This document shows, one piece after another, positions 24,728-34,965 of a stretch of 64,000 bases of DNA (position 1 is its first letter; each line of letters starts with the position of its first letter). The position numbers were made by a program, and so were the translations under genes. Source of the stretch: Phycomyces blakesleeanus NRRL 1555(-) (lineage: Eukaryota; Mucoromycota; Mucoromycetes; Mucorales; Phycomycetaceae). The notes beneath the pieces were generated by a model, which made no database searches, had not been told where the DNA came from, and worked only from the letters and a program-made list of their open reading frames with translations. Where the stretch lies: contig NW_017265134.1 in NCBI RefSeq assembly GCF_001638985.1, positions 3,826,653 through 3,890,652 of the forward strand, read 5' to 3'.

Positions 24728-25215
24728 GGCATGGTGTTAATATGCGTGTTATTAGAGTTGTATGTTTATTTTTACCCAGACTTGGTCGGATCAACAGGAT
24801 GACCAATGTTAGCAAGTGCAGTAATCAAGGGTGGCATAATCAATTCCACCTGTGTTGCGAAATCGGAAGCATATAATGCGGGTGATGTTACCGCAGCATG
24901 CATAGCACGCTGACCAATATATCTCAGTCTATCAAAAAGAAGAGAAAATGATAGATGTATAATTAATACCTGTTTTCCATACATATCTATATCCATATTT
25001 TCTTTTCTTTTTCGTTTCGATAATTTACTGGGTAGTTTTTTTTGGTCATCATTGTCACTGGGATCATAAAATGTAGCAAATTTCTGGACAAGACGTTCGT
25101 AGTCCACGGTAAATTCAGAATTTACGCCCACAGTTGATCCATCATGATAGTTTGCAAAAACGACAAACTTGTAGAGCAAATCAATAATAGATACAGACAC
25201 ATGAAAACGAAACAA
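24300..25215 (-). pseudogene. 5'-truncated EFR3-like fragment (Stt4-complex membrane anchor)
   Basis: EFR3 is the palmitoylated membrane protein that anchors Stt4/PI4KA with YPP1/TTC7. The fragment runs from about 25215 to 24300 in four exonic blocks (24983-25215, 24776-24928, 24535-24669, 24300-24480) with GT-AG introns that all keep phase. Recognisable stretches are the HDGSTVGVNSEF...ERLVQKFATF block, RYIGQRAMHAAVTS, LIMPPLITALAN and FDTNQKWWPSSLATSSMELAFDS. No in-frame ATG or usable splice acceptor is present at the 5' side (a TAA precedes the frame). The roughly 250 codons cover only an internal part of a protein of about 800-1000 aa. Family assignment is from remembered fungal EFR3 patterns and is moderate. 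Confidence 0.5.
24686..24725. repeat. (CA)20 microsatellite
   Basis: Twenty uninterrupted CA units, lying inside an intron (24670-24775) of the EFR3-like fragment. Confidence 0.95.
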
Positions 25216-26944
25216 ATAAAAATGTTATTTTACTATTAGATTCAGAATAGGTATATATGATTACTATTCGTATTATTAGTTTTGGCTTACGGTTTCACAG
25301 GTTAGATTGATAAGCTAAAGGTCTTTTGTGTCAAGGACCATGTTAAGGATTCGGACGACATATTTTGAAAACAAGCTTAGGTCTCGATAACAGGCCTCGA
25401 TAAGTGCCTTGATGATATCTAAGGACACTTGACTGTTTCTGATTCATTCCATTATTATCATATTATCGCGTTTTATTTAGTGTAATATATTAATATTATA
25501 ATGTAAACTTAATTTTTTTTGTATTATTTCGGTAAATTTTATTGAGGAGCTGGCGAAAGCGCTCAAGCTCTATAAATTACGTGCACAATAGAGGGAAAGG
25601 GAAGAAGTAGAAAACCAAAATTGGGAAAGATAAAATGGAAGAATGGTTACGGGCGCCTACTAATGGACCACTGTTGTAAAACTGTCAAGAATACTATTGG
25701 CTGTACTAGCTACTACACTTGCTACGAGCTGGGAGCCGTCAAAAATGAATTGCCAGTGAGCGCGCCTATGGTTTGAGCCGCTACGCTGACTACCAGAGTG
25801 CGACGGTCGTGGGCATCGAGGGAAGGAGGAAATTTAAATTTAATGTCATTTAATTTAATGTTAATTCTTATCTCACTCCCCCCTCCCCATATTTTTCCTT
25901 CTCCAGATATTCCTATTTTAGAAAGATTCCCGCCTTTTGCAACACAATCACGTAAGCTGGTGGATTTGTTCTACACCTCTTTACTAGAATTTTCAATGCA
26001 CTTCCTTTCGGTTAATGGAACCATTTCCATTTATTTTCTTTTATCAAATTCTCACAACTTATCTTATCTTATTAGTAATTTAACTTAGGGACACATTTTC
26101 TCATACACTATTTCTCTAGTTTCATTACTAAGAAGAGTTTCACAAATTATTATCTTATCAAACCCTTCTATATCTTTTATCCAAATCAAAAGCACTCAAT
26201 AAACATTGTCGATTTTATTCCGATACAAGTTCTCTAGACAGCGTTCTACTTCCCCTTGTGAATTATCTTCCGTTTATTCTGTTATCTTGTCAAGGCTCCC
26301 TTGGAGATTGACTGATTTATATTCTTCCCCGATTATCTGTATTTATAGTAATAGGATTTCCTTTTTCCTTTATATTTTCAGCAGTACAATTTATTTCCTA
26401 CTTGTATTTCTAGCAATATAACTCTCCTGTTACATTTATATTCCTTGCGATATTCTTTCTCTTTTGATTGGCGTCTCTAGTAATTTATTTTTCCGTCCTA
26501 TTTCACACCCTAACTGTAATATTTCCTATTTCTTAGTAATCTTCTCACTTTTACAAACCTTCTTCCTTGCTCTCACCCTTAGTAGTAGTAACCCCTTTTA
26601 TTTCCTTTTTCATAGACTTTTGTTGTCGAATAGACTATTATTTTATTATCCACCTTTTCAAACCCATTGCATTTCCTCATTTCGGATCTTAGTCCCTACT
26701 ACTAACCCATACCTCTCATTCCGTGTACACCTCCTCCACATCTCAAAGTACCACACACGACACTGGTAGTAATACTTTTGAATATTTAAAAGGGTAAAGA
26801 CAGGTTGAGCAATTAGGACGGCAATAAAATAAATAACGAAAGAAAGAAAGAAAAAAGAAAAAGCAAGAACCGATTGCATCAAAAGAAGTCTGGAGCTGGA
26901 TCTGGATCTGGTGTCGGTGGTTTATCACTGATATTATGTATGTG

Positions 26945-26975
<31 letters not shown>

Positions 26976-27035
26976 GTGTATGTATGTGCGTGGCGTACCT
27001 TTGTTTCTTTTCTTTGTTTCGATATTTTATATCTT
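25216..27035. other. Gene-free interval between the EFR3-like fragment and NSE4
   Basis: No gene recognised. The stretch 25640-25830 is less AT-rich than its surroundings and could be part of an old mobile element. From 25850 to 26770 the plus strand is unusually pyrimidine-rich. A TATG repeat lies at about 26938-26984. The 3' flank of NSE4 ends here. Confidence 0.4.
26938..26984. repeat. TATG/TATGTG microsatellite
   Basis: Tandem TATG units with a few TG interruptions, 3' of NSE4. No function is apparent. Confidence 0.8.
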
Positions 27036-28640
27036 TTAATACCATTTTCCAGCTTCCATTACTTCTCGTGCTGCACGTGTAGGTATTATTGAGTATTTAA
27101 TACCGTATGTGTCAATGATTTCTTTCCACAGTGGAATATCTAGATTCATGATGATCTGCTTTTTCCTCAAATCTTCAGCTAATTCTTCGGTTGTTGGTGG
27201 TGCACGAGTACCTATTTGTTATTATAATATTGTTAATTGATTTGATATCAAGAAAGTTTCATTAACTACTCTTACTCAAGATGGGCTGTCCACTGGAATC
27301 ATCAATTCCGGCTACCGCATTTCTGATTAAGAACGAGACATAAAACATGTTCTCTACAGACTGTGAAAATGATTCTGGATTTACAATGAATTCAAAGAAG
27401 TTTGTCGGCCCTTGTTCGTCCAGTAAGCGATATATTTGGTTGACATTATTTGACGTTTCGTTTTCCTTTTGTGCAACATCATCCTCTTTTAACTATAAAT
27501 AAAAATTCAGATTATAAGATTAAAGTTTGTATTTTTCTTTCATCAGGATTTGATCCATTTTGATCCAACTCAATTAGATTATATATTGATACGATGTTTT
27601 CTTACTTGAGTTGGCTCTACTAGGACATGCTTCTTCTTTTGGGAACTTCCTTGACGGGCTATCTTTCTTTGTTTCTTTTCTACTGACAAAGGTCCAAGCC
27701 TAATAATATCACCATTAAATTAATAATGTATTCTTCATTTTCGATAACATTTTTTTTAACTCACATAAAATCAATTGAGTGAGCACGTTTTCCAAATTTA
27801 ATTCCGTGCATTCCTATTGCCTTCCAATTCAACTCTTCTTGATTGTCACGATTTGTGGCTGTTTCAGGACGTCCGACGGTTTTGAGCTTTGACACAAATT
27901 CATCCAGATTGAAAAGTTGTTGTTCAAGGCGCATATTACGAGCCTTTTGGGCACCGATATCTGCAGACAGGACAAGTAATTTGGAATCAAGTGAGGCTTC
28001 CTGTGTGTTTCTGACTATATAATGATAATAAGGATAATGATTATACATTCAATTGACATAATAAACAAACATGCATGTGAGTATTTAAGTCTGTCGTCAC
28101 TTTACGTTATGTGTATAGTTAGTTGTACGCACCACTTTGATAGAGATCATTTGCCTTGCTGAGAGTTTCATAAAGACCAAGACTTTCATCTTCCATAAAA
28201 TTAAGTCTGCTTGCTAATAACAGTACAAAAGCAATATATATATATATATTAAATACGGTTAATATTCAAAAAAATTAAAACTTTAGATTTTCTCTCTCTT
28301 TAATAATTAATTAAATAATAATAATATTACCTTCAGTCTTTTTGATAAGACTTCTGTAAGATTGTCTAATAACTCTTCGTTGTTCTTTATCTTGGTTTGG
28401 ATCATATCTTTCTCTGTCTGTCTTTCTTTCAAGAGTTTCAATCAATGCAGTATATCCCGGATCCTCGTCTTCGTCTTCCTCTTCTTCCTCTTCTTCCTCG
28501 TCCTCTTCCTCGTCTTCTTCTTCATTGCTAAGCACTTCGTCGTCGTCAAGGCTGAAGGAATCGCCTCCGTCGTTGGGATCTGATTGAAGTCGCTTCCCGT
28601 TTTCCTTACTAAGGTTATTAGATCGCTGGTTACTAGACAT
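27036..28640 (-). CDS. NSE4: NSE4 kleisin subunit of the SMC5/6 complex, 6 exons
   Basis: Bridges the SMC5/SMC6 heads with NSE1/NSE3; needed for repair and replication-stress responses in the nucleus. Exons (left to right) 27036-27211, 27276-27492, 27606-27699, 27765-28014, 28133-28213 and 28331-28640 join in phase to 375 aa. An acidic N-terminus (about 30-60, almost all D/E) is followed by the NSE4 N-terminal signature RRVIRQSYRSLI, then SADIGAQKARNMR, FNLDEFVSKLKTV, and the NSE4 C-terminal domain (FFEFIVNPESFSQSVENMFY, SFLIRNAVAGI). Family length is usually 300-450 aa. The ATG at 28640 is the first in the open frame. Confidence 0.93.
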
Positions 28641-28844
28641 GAGGGTGTGTAGTTTAAAAAAAGATATCGATGTTCCTAATCGGGAGAGTATAACACGACC
28701 AAAGCAAAAAAAAAAAGTGAGAGAAAGAGAGAAAATGAGAAAATGTCCGCGACGTCACGCACGGTTATAGTTATCTAAAAAATGATTGGCTGATTCTTGT
28801 AAAGCTTGGTTTATTTTAACCAGTAATTTTCTTTTAAAAAAATG

Positions 28845-28857
28845 TACAGTCGTTCCA
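28845..28857 (+). repeat. Possible Tc1/mariner-type terminus, copy 1
   Basis: The 13-mer TACAGTCGTTCCA here recurs exactly, in inverted orientation, at 34644-34656. Similarity continues imperfectly (GCATCA versus ACACCA). TA followed by CAGT is a typical start of a Tc1/mariner terminal repeat. The two copies are 5.8 kb apart and may not belong to one element. Confidence 0.4.
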
Positions 28858-28920
28858 GCATCACAGCAGCAGTACTTCCCCATATGAAAAGGTAAGTCAT
28901 GGCGTTCAGGGTCACTCATA

Positions 28921-29047
28921 TTTGGTGTAGAGAGATCAAAAGTTCCAAAAAAAGGCAAAAAAGGGCAAAATTAATTAAAGCTCTAGTCCAATAATATAAC
29001 ATCAATTTTTGATCTTTTTTTTTGAACTTTTAGTCTGTCCACACCAA
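28921..29047. mobile_element. Harbinger-family MITE (about 127 bp)
   Basis: Left end TTTGGTGTAGAGAGATCAAA and right end TAGTCTGTCCACACCAA are diverged inverted copies of the termini of the 17075-20915 element. The interior again has GGGCAAAA and TTAATTAAAGCT. It has no coding capacity, so it is non-autonomous and would depend on the transposase above. It lies upstream of NSE4. No clear target duplication. Confidence 0.8.
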
Positions 29048-29362
29048 CTATCACTATATCGAAAAATAGTGATAATAAGCAGGAATGGTACCAAAATTTC
29101 AAAACGATTAGCGTTATATCGAGCTTTGACTGTGCTTTACTTTTATTAGTCCAGAGGAAGAAATGAGTACTATGTATAATAAGTGAGCAATCTATGCCTA
29201 TTAAGCACAAACAAACATAAATGAATGTTTTTTAGTACTTTTTTTCATATGATCAATATGAATTATAATAGGGATGTGTTTAGAAAACACTATTGACAAT
29301 GTCTTCCTTTATTAAAAAATATACAACAGACAAGAAATAATAGTTTTGAAGCAATACAATAG

Positions 29363-30397
29363 TTATGATAAAGGAGATGGTCTATCTTTATTTTTAAAGA
29401 TATGAACTCTAAGGCTTTCTCCACTTCTATACTTCCAACCAAAGCGCTTCTTTCCTTCCTTTAAGCAAAGCCTCCAATCCATCTTTATGCCTTTTTCAGC
29501 CCTTGCTTTTTTGAAGTTTTTTACAAAGTCCATCTGCTCGTCGAGTGCCTCTTCTAGTTCGACATCTTTCTCCATATTTTGGTCCTCGGGAAGGGGATCC
29601 GTGGCAAGCTGATCAAATTTTCTTTTTTTCTGGATGCTGTATAGGGACTTTGAAGCGTAGTCTTTGATCGCGCTTCTGGGTAGACTGTCATCTTGCAACA
29701 TAGCCAGGACCTTCTTGTATTGCTTGCAGTATATATCATTCAAGTTCCTTAACTCGTCTAACTCGACTGTATCTTTGTCGATAATTCTTGCATATGCATC
29801 TTGAGAAAGCCGGTAGAGCATTTCCATTGTTGTATTTTCTTTTCTTGATGATAGTTCGATCGACGTGGATTGAGCTGTCAGAAATAGACAATAGGCAGTG
29901 AATGGATTCAAATTTGAACCCAAGCCTGACTTACTGGAAATATGTTGTTTGATGCTACTTTTGTCAATAATATAGAACCGATCTGCCCAATAATCGCATG
30001 ACGCGGCATAGCAAGGCAAATTGTCACAGATTTCCAAGCCATTTCTTGTAGTGATAGAAAGTGACTTGATACAGATAACCAAGAGAATTGGCTCGATCTC
30101 AAACCTCTTGTATGCCTGAAGACAATACCCAACTGCTCGTTTCATGAATTTCTTGTCGACAACCTGTTGAAACTCTATAATGATAGGCGCGAGGCTGGAA
30201 TCTGTCGACTTTGGCACCAAAACAACGTCAGAATGCGTACCATTCGGCCAATCAGTTGATTCTGGAAGGTATCTGTCTTCTATGTTTAGAAGAGCTTTTG
30301 TAATAATATTTACTACAAGAGGGTCTCTGGTAAGTTCTTTGGGGATGCGATCTGCTCCTGGTCTTGGCAAATCAGATAAGCCAAAGCTAGTAGACAT
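29363..30397 (-). CDS. PD-(D/E)XK-like family protein of unknown function, single exon
   Basis: Intact intronless frame of 344 aa from the ATG at 30397 (MSTSFGLSDLPRPG). I cannot name it. The N-terminal half has a possible restriction-endonuclease-like core: SDVVLVPK, then APIIIEFQQ, then KRAVGYCLQAYKRF, with a hydrophobic strand PILLVICIKS. The order D, E-x-Q, then Lys/Arg helix is seen in PD-(D/E)XK proteins where Q replaces K. The C-terminal half is helical and charged and ends with a MDWRLCLKEGKKRFGW motif. A frameshifted paralogue lies 5.5 kb away on the same strand (22921-23889), so this is a dispersed family. No intron, unlike most neighbours. Confidence 0.6.
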   Translation of the reverse strand: MSTSFGLSDLPRPGADRIPKELTRDPLVVNIITKALLNIEDRYLPESTDWPNGTHSDVVLVPKSTDSSLAPIIIEFQQVVDKKFMKRAVGYCLQAYKRFEIEPILLVICIKSLSITTRNGLEICDNLPCYAASCDYWADRFYIIDKSSIKQHISSKSGLGSNLNPFTAYCLFLTAQSTSIELSSRKENTTMEMLYRLSQDAYARIIDKDTVELDELRNLNDIYCKQYKKVLAMLQDDSLPRSAIKDYASKSLYSIQKKRKFDQLATDPLPEDQNMEKDVELEEALDEQMDFVKNFKKARAEKGIKMDWRLCLKEGKKRFGWKYRSGESLRVHIFKNKDRPSPLS

Positions 30398-30433
30398 TTG
30401 AGAAAAACAAAAGTAGAAGAAACGCAACCAGGA

Positions 30434-30456
30434 CGGGTACGGGTACGGGTACGGGT
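30434..30456. repeat. GTACGG short tandem repeat
   Basis: Three to four GGTACG units just upstream of the PD-(D/E)XK-like gene. Confidence 0.7.
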
Positions 30457-31680
30457 TTGAGTTAAATATTGTTTGAAAACATTTGGTAATCTGAGAGTTA
30501 AAAAAAAACAAAACAAGCACATTCGTCTAAATTGGTTAGACAAAATAGTTCAGAACAATATTATGATTGTCTAAAGTTAATTTTTATTCACCTGTTTTTT
30601 TATATTTTATTTTGAAAATTGTTTCAATTTCAATTGAAAATACTGTGAGGGTAATAGCAGCGACAAAAATACTTATGGTAATGACTGCAGAAAGAAATAC
30701 TCTTTTGTATAGATGTGCCAAAAAAAAAGATAAACCTGGAGTTAAAAGTCCAGAAATACTTCTTGACACTATTATTTCAATATTCGTGTAAACACTTTAC
30801 AAGATCTACATAGTAAAGAAACCTTTGAGAGAAATAGAGCTCCACATGCATATGTTTATACACAAGATATCAACTGGTAATATATATACATATATATGCA
30901 CTTGGCTTATATAGATCAGGATTGCTCATTATTGGAATGGAGTAACGTAGAAGCATATGTATAATTATTTGCTGTATGATCACATACTAAATAAAGAAGA
31001 AAAAACAAGAACATAAAGAGCAACAACACCATTTACAGCAATAAAAATCTATTTTTTTTAAAAAATAAATAAATAAATAAATACATAAATATGAAATCTT
31101 TACGTAGAGGATAATTGTAACAATTGCAATAGATCAATGATAAAGGAGTCAAGAACAAGGAGCATGTTTGACAGGCTCATTTATGAGAGCAAAACATTCC
31201 TTAAAGTACATCTCGAGTTTCAAGTTTTGAGTGGGTCATTGAACGTATTGTGAATTTTGTTGTTTTCAAAACGGATAAAATCTACTAGCTGCGCTGTGTT
31301 AGAACAAATAGAAAGGTTTGACCAAACGAAAAACTGGTTGGACATCTTGCTAAATTCAATAGTCACATGGGTATTACAAACCCAAGAAAGAATAAATAGA
31401 GTATATAGAGTATATAAAGATATATGCATACTCAGTTTAAGCTTCACGAAGATTTTGTTTCAGATCTATTAATTGATAGCATAAGTAGCAAAAGGCGTAA
31501 AGGTGTTTGATTTCAATTTGTGTTTTTGGGATTATATCAAAATCCATTTTTGGTGATTTTTTATGCTTTTTATTTTTTTAATGTTACTTGCAACAAGATC
31601 ACTAGGTTCACACGCACACACGCACACACACATATATATATCTATCAACCGACAATTATGTTATTAGATGTTTAGAAATT
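30457..31680. other. Gene-free AT-rich interval
   Basis: Only short frames, none with recognisable domains. A minus-strand stretch at 31447-31220 reads partly protein-like (SNQFFVWSNLSIC) but could not be placed. CA/TA microsatellite at about 31609-31640. Confidence 0.35.
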
Positions 31681-31932
31681 ATTTGGTCTGTTCTTGAGCA
31701 AGATGGGTCTTGAGAAGTTCAAGAGATCTGTATCAGTGGCAGATCGTGTTATCTACCCCTTTGGAGAGTTCAGAGTATCTATTAAGCACATACACACATA
31801 AAGTATTGGTTCATTATGCTATACGAATATTTTTAATTTCAAACATAAAGTAAAACTCGCGTTTTATTGAACCCATCTGGTTGAAAAATAGCGTCCCACC
31901 CGAATTTACCAGATCCATTAGGTGGCTCAATT
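31681..31932 (-). pseudogene. ITPA/HAM1 inosine triphosphatase fragment with an in-frame stop
   Basis: Two short minus-strand blocks match the C-terminal part of HAM1/ITPA, which hydrolyses deaminated purine nucleotides. Block 1 (about 31932-31850) reads [19 protein letters not shown], the family's substrate-pocket signature. Block 2 (about 31775-31681) reads ELSKGVDNTICH, a TGA stop, then YRSLELLKTHL, corresponding to the family's ELSKEEKN-SHR-ALEKL region. A plausible intron lies between. The catalytic N-terminal half is absent. It is a relic, probably a retained piece of a duplicated gene. Confidence 0.75.
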
Positions 31933-32560
31933 TTTTCCTATTAAACAAAATATGTATTGAGTATTACTTAAAAAAAAACCGCCCTGATTAACAATGTGGC
32001 CAGGTCGGTAGACATATGTGTAGAAAGAGCATTTCTGCTTTGTCTCGGTGTGTTTTTTCTTTTTTTCTTTTAAGTTCATGTCAAAGATGTAGTTTTACTT
32101 TGCTTCATTGGCTAATGAGTTATTACAATACCAGTTAGGTCCGGAGGGTTAAGTTTGCACACAGAGAACTATATTAATTCTCATTTTGCCCCCCCCCCCC
32201 CCCTTATTTTTATTTTTTTATTTGAGGTTTACTCTCTTGATAATCTATTTATAAACCATTAGTAGAAAATATCTTTTATATACAGCAGGTACTCTTAAAA
32301 ATATTTGAATAAAGGCTATGGATTGATAATATCAGAGTGGGTGCTATGCTGTCAAAATCCAATCAAATTGGAATCATTTCGCCATAGAATTATGGCAAAT
32401 TCAATTCAAACTGCCATATATTTTGTAACAATCCAGATGAATTCTGGGGCAACTTCAAAATAGAAAGCAAATATTCTGAAACGCAAAAATTTAAACTAAA
32501 CGACACAAATTCGACAAATATAAAAGTGGGTATATCGCCACAACACAGCACCTACTCTAA
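31933..32560. other. Gene-free interval with a poly(C) tract
   Basis: No coding potential was recognised. A run of 14-15 C lies at about 32189-32203, rare in this AT-rich sequence. Confidence 0.4.
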
Positions 32561-32599
32561 TTTATAAAGTGCAGTTTAGGTGCCATTGGACGTTATTAA

Positions 32600-33780
32600 G
32601 CACAGGCCAGATGTCATAAGAAATCATAAGATGCAGCTCAGATATTATCAAGTGTAGATCGGACGTTGTACAGCATTATCAGTTAGCCTTCTATCGCTGT
32701 CTAAGTCGTAACTTTTAGCTACCTCTGCTGCACCATACTCTAAATTATTAGTGCCTTCGGAATGATTTTCTCTCATTATGAAATCAAATCGTCGATCCAT
32801 GTCTTTCTCTCTCTCTCAAACTGAGTTGTATACGCCGTGTAAAGTTCTTTTGACGTTTTTTCTTTCTTTCTTATAACAGGCACCATCGATGCAACTTCAC
32901 CTCTAAAAAACGCTTGACAGTTAATAGAAAAAGGTTAAATATGAATGCACGAAAATGTGCCTACCTTATACTTTGGGTTCCTTTTTAGATTTCCAAAGCA
33001 TCTGTCAATAATACACCACACGTGAATATCATACCAATTCTCGGAGTGATTATTTGGAAAGCAATCAAATTCGTACTCTTGTAAAAGCATATGTATCAAT
33101 TGTTTGATCCAGTCCAAGTCGAAGTATTTATCTTGGGGGTAACTGTATTTCAAACTTTGTTTTTGGTTCAATGCTTTTCTTATGTCAACTGTTGATTTGT
33201 AGCTGAATTTGATCGAACTTTTTTTTTTTAAAAAAAAAGTCGCCAGACAGCTCTAATGGAACGTTGTCATGGTTAGTTATTATTTAATCAATCTCATCAC
33301 TCGTGACTTTTCCATGTTCGAGATACAGTTTATGATCATCGGCACCAAAGATGAAGGACTGAGAAGGATACTCTCCAATTTGAAGCTTACCAAATTCGTA
33401 TAATTGATTTTCTACAACTGCATCTATTGAGAAACTCCATTTGTTTTCATTCTTGAGACTCTTAAAGCCAGTGTCGACTTCTGGCCTTGCTTTGGGTGCT
33501 AATAAAAGCCATTGTTATATAAATTACAACAAGCTTCGATTCAATACTCACTATGTTTTTCCCCTAGATGATTCCCGAGCTCATTTCTGGTATCATAATG
33601 ATCATAACAGCTCGTGAAACCATAATATTTTGCTCATCTGTTGGTATAAATATAAAGAGTGTCAGAAAGAATAACAATAGAAAGTCAATTAATTTTAGGA
33701 CTTACTTTGTCCGTCAGTTTTAGGAGGGCGAGGTTTACTGATGAGGCGCGACATTCCCTGCTGGGAGACAACATCTTGAC
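32600..33780 (-). pseudogene. Decayed member of an unnamed Mucorales-type gene family
   Basis: Minus-strand coding-like blocks occur in a consistent order: MSRLISKPRPPKTDGQ (about 33754), TKYYGFTSCYDHYD, then NENKWSFSIDAVVENQLYEF and FGADDHKLYLEHGKV ending DEID-stop (about 33290); a second block KALNQKQSLKYSYPQ... ENWYDIHVWCIIDRCFGN (33217-32970); then an exon-like block MVPVIRKK, and after a frame change MDRRFDFIMREN...LEYGAAEVAKSYD (about 32800-32690). I recognise the DIHVW..IDRCF and EYGAAEVAKSY style from Mucorales multigene proteins without assigned function. The frameshift, the T9A11 homopolymer and the truncated end indicate a pseudogene. Introns are plausible at 33500-33551 and about 33651-33707. 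Confidence 0.5.
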
Positions 33781-33794
33781 TGTGTCTGTCAGAA

Positions 33795-34260
33795 CACAGA
33801 TTATGGCCTATTTTCCGGCATAGAATAACTCTATCGGGTTTTTAAGGATACAGAATATTCGTATAAAGACTTTATTTTATGCCTTTTAAAAAAAAGGTGT
33901 GTGGGGATTACTTACCAGCTGGTGCTGTCGAACTCTAGGAATATTTAGGCGAAAGAAAGAGAAAGAGATTATACACGTATGGCCAATAAATAGTAAAAAT
34001 ATTCAACAAGATTGCGTCACACTCCAATGACAACAGCTTCTTATGATCTATATAACAGGCTATTGATATGGTGTATCTATGACTAATCATTGTTTTTTCT
34101 TATAGCCAAATCTAAATTTTAGGGCTATTAATTAAATATATTATATGAATTTCAGGACACACCATTTTGCCCTCAAGGATTAGAGAAAGACACCGATTGG
34201 AACAGGTAGTCGCAATTAATTAGTCCGGTTAGATAGAAACGTCGTACCTATAATATTGCT
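33795..34260 (-). repeat. Dispersed 466-bp repeat, copy 1
   Basis: About 98% identical to 49596-50062: roughly ten substitutions, nine of them transitions, plus a homopolymer length change. On the minus strand it ends in a TATA-like GTGTATAATC, a pyrimidine tract and a good splice donor CTGGTAAGT, like a promoter plus an untranslated first exon. In both copies a minus-strand frame lies downstream. No terminal inverted repeats, no TG..CA ends and no target duplication were found. Confidence 0.9.
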
Positions 34261-34519
34261 ACTTGTTTTAATAACAAAGACGGACAAGGAAAGACTGTTG
34301 AAGAGCAGGGAAATGATGCTATGGACTGGGGAGACTATTTAATTCAATTTCACTTGACCACCCTGACTCGTATTAGACAGTACTGAAGCCTGTAAATCTG
34401 CCCCTCCCAATCGCCTTTATGGATTTGTACAGAATTCTGTAAGCGTTTTTGAGAAAGTATTTGTATAAGAGACATAGTTAGATCAACAGTCAATAGATAA
34501 AGCTTGTTAAAAATATCGA

Positions 34520-34656
34520 GCTTTAGGGAAGGGAAACCCGTCTTTTGAGAATAAAAACCGCCCTTTGATAAAATAAAAAACCTCCTTTTGATTTATTTAT
34601 TTTTATTGGCCGCCCTCTTTTTTAAAAAGCCGCCCTTTGGTGTTGGAACGACTGTA
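34520..34656 (-). mobile_element. Possible transposon terminus (Tc1/mariner-like), copy 2
   Basis: Read on the minus strand it starts TACAGTCGTTCCAACACCAA and continues with about four units of GGGCGG or GGAGG followed by T-rich DNA, which looks like a terminal plus subterminal repeat array. The terminal 13-mer is shared in inverted orientation with 28845-28857. No transposase of this family is visible in the window. Confidence 0.4.
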
Positions 34657-34807
34657 TATGATTATTATAGTAATTTTACTATATAAATAAATGAATAAAT
34701 AAATAGGTATACAGTATCGTAACTCATTTTATTTTTTTTGGAAATAAAAAATGGGATCCTCCAATGAAATGTCTTTATTTTTACTCCGAAATTTCCAAAT
34801 ATGGTAG

Positions 34808-34891
34808 TAGCGAGTTGATTAAACTGAAAGTCGAGTTGAGAATACTATTGATTCTGCTGGAACTTTCTAGTATTATCAACTCGCGAGTTGA
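34808..34891. promoter_or_regulatory. CGAGTTGA repeats and a 16-bp palindrome upstream of the Crypton gene
   Basis: GCGAGTTGA and TCGAGTTGA occur as direct repeats at about 34809 and 34832. At 34876-34891 two copies meet head to head as the perfect palindrome TCAACTCGCGAGTTGA. They lie 75-160 bp before the start codon of the recombinase gene. Candidate binding sites for the recombinase or for a regulator; this is inference from pattern. Confidence 0.55.
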
Positions 34892-34965
34892 AATTACTGG
34901 TTTGCCCACAGTTTGATTAACTTTTAAAATTAAATTTTTCTTTTTCTTTCAAAAACTTATTTATT

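Noticed and set aside
33930..33950. TGTCGAACTCT as a tRNA/SINE B box in the 466-bp repeat
   Set aside because: No matching A box or cloverleaf found on either strand; the TATA plus splice-donor reading fits better.
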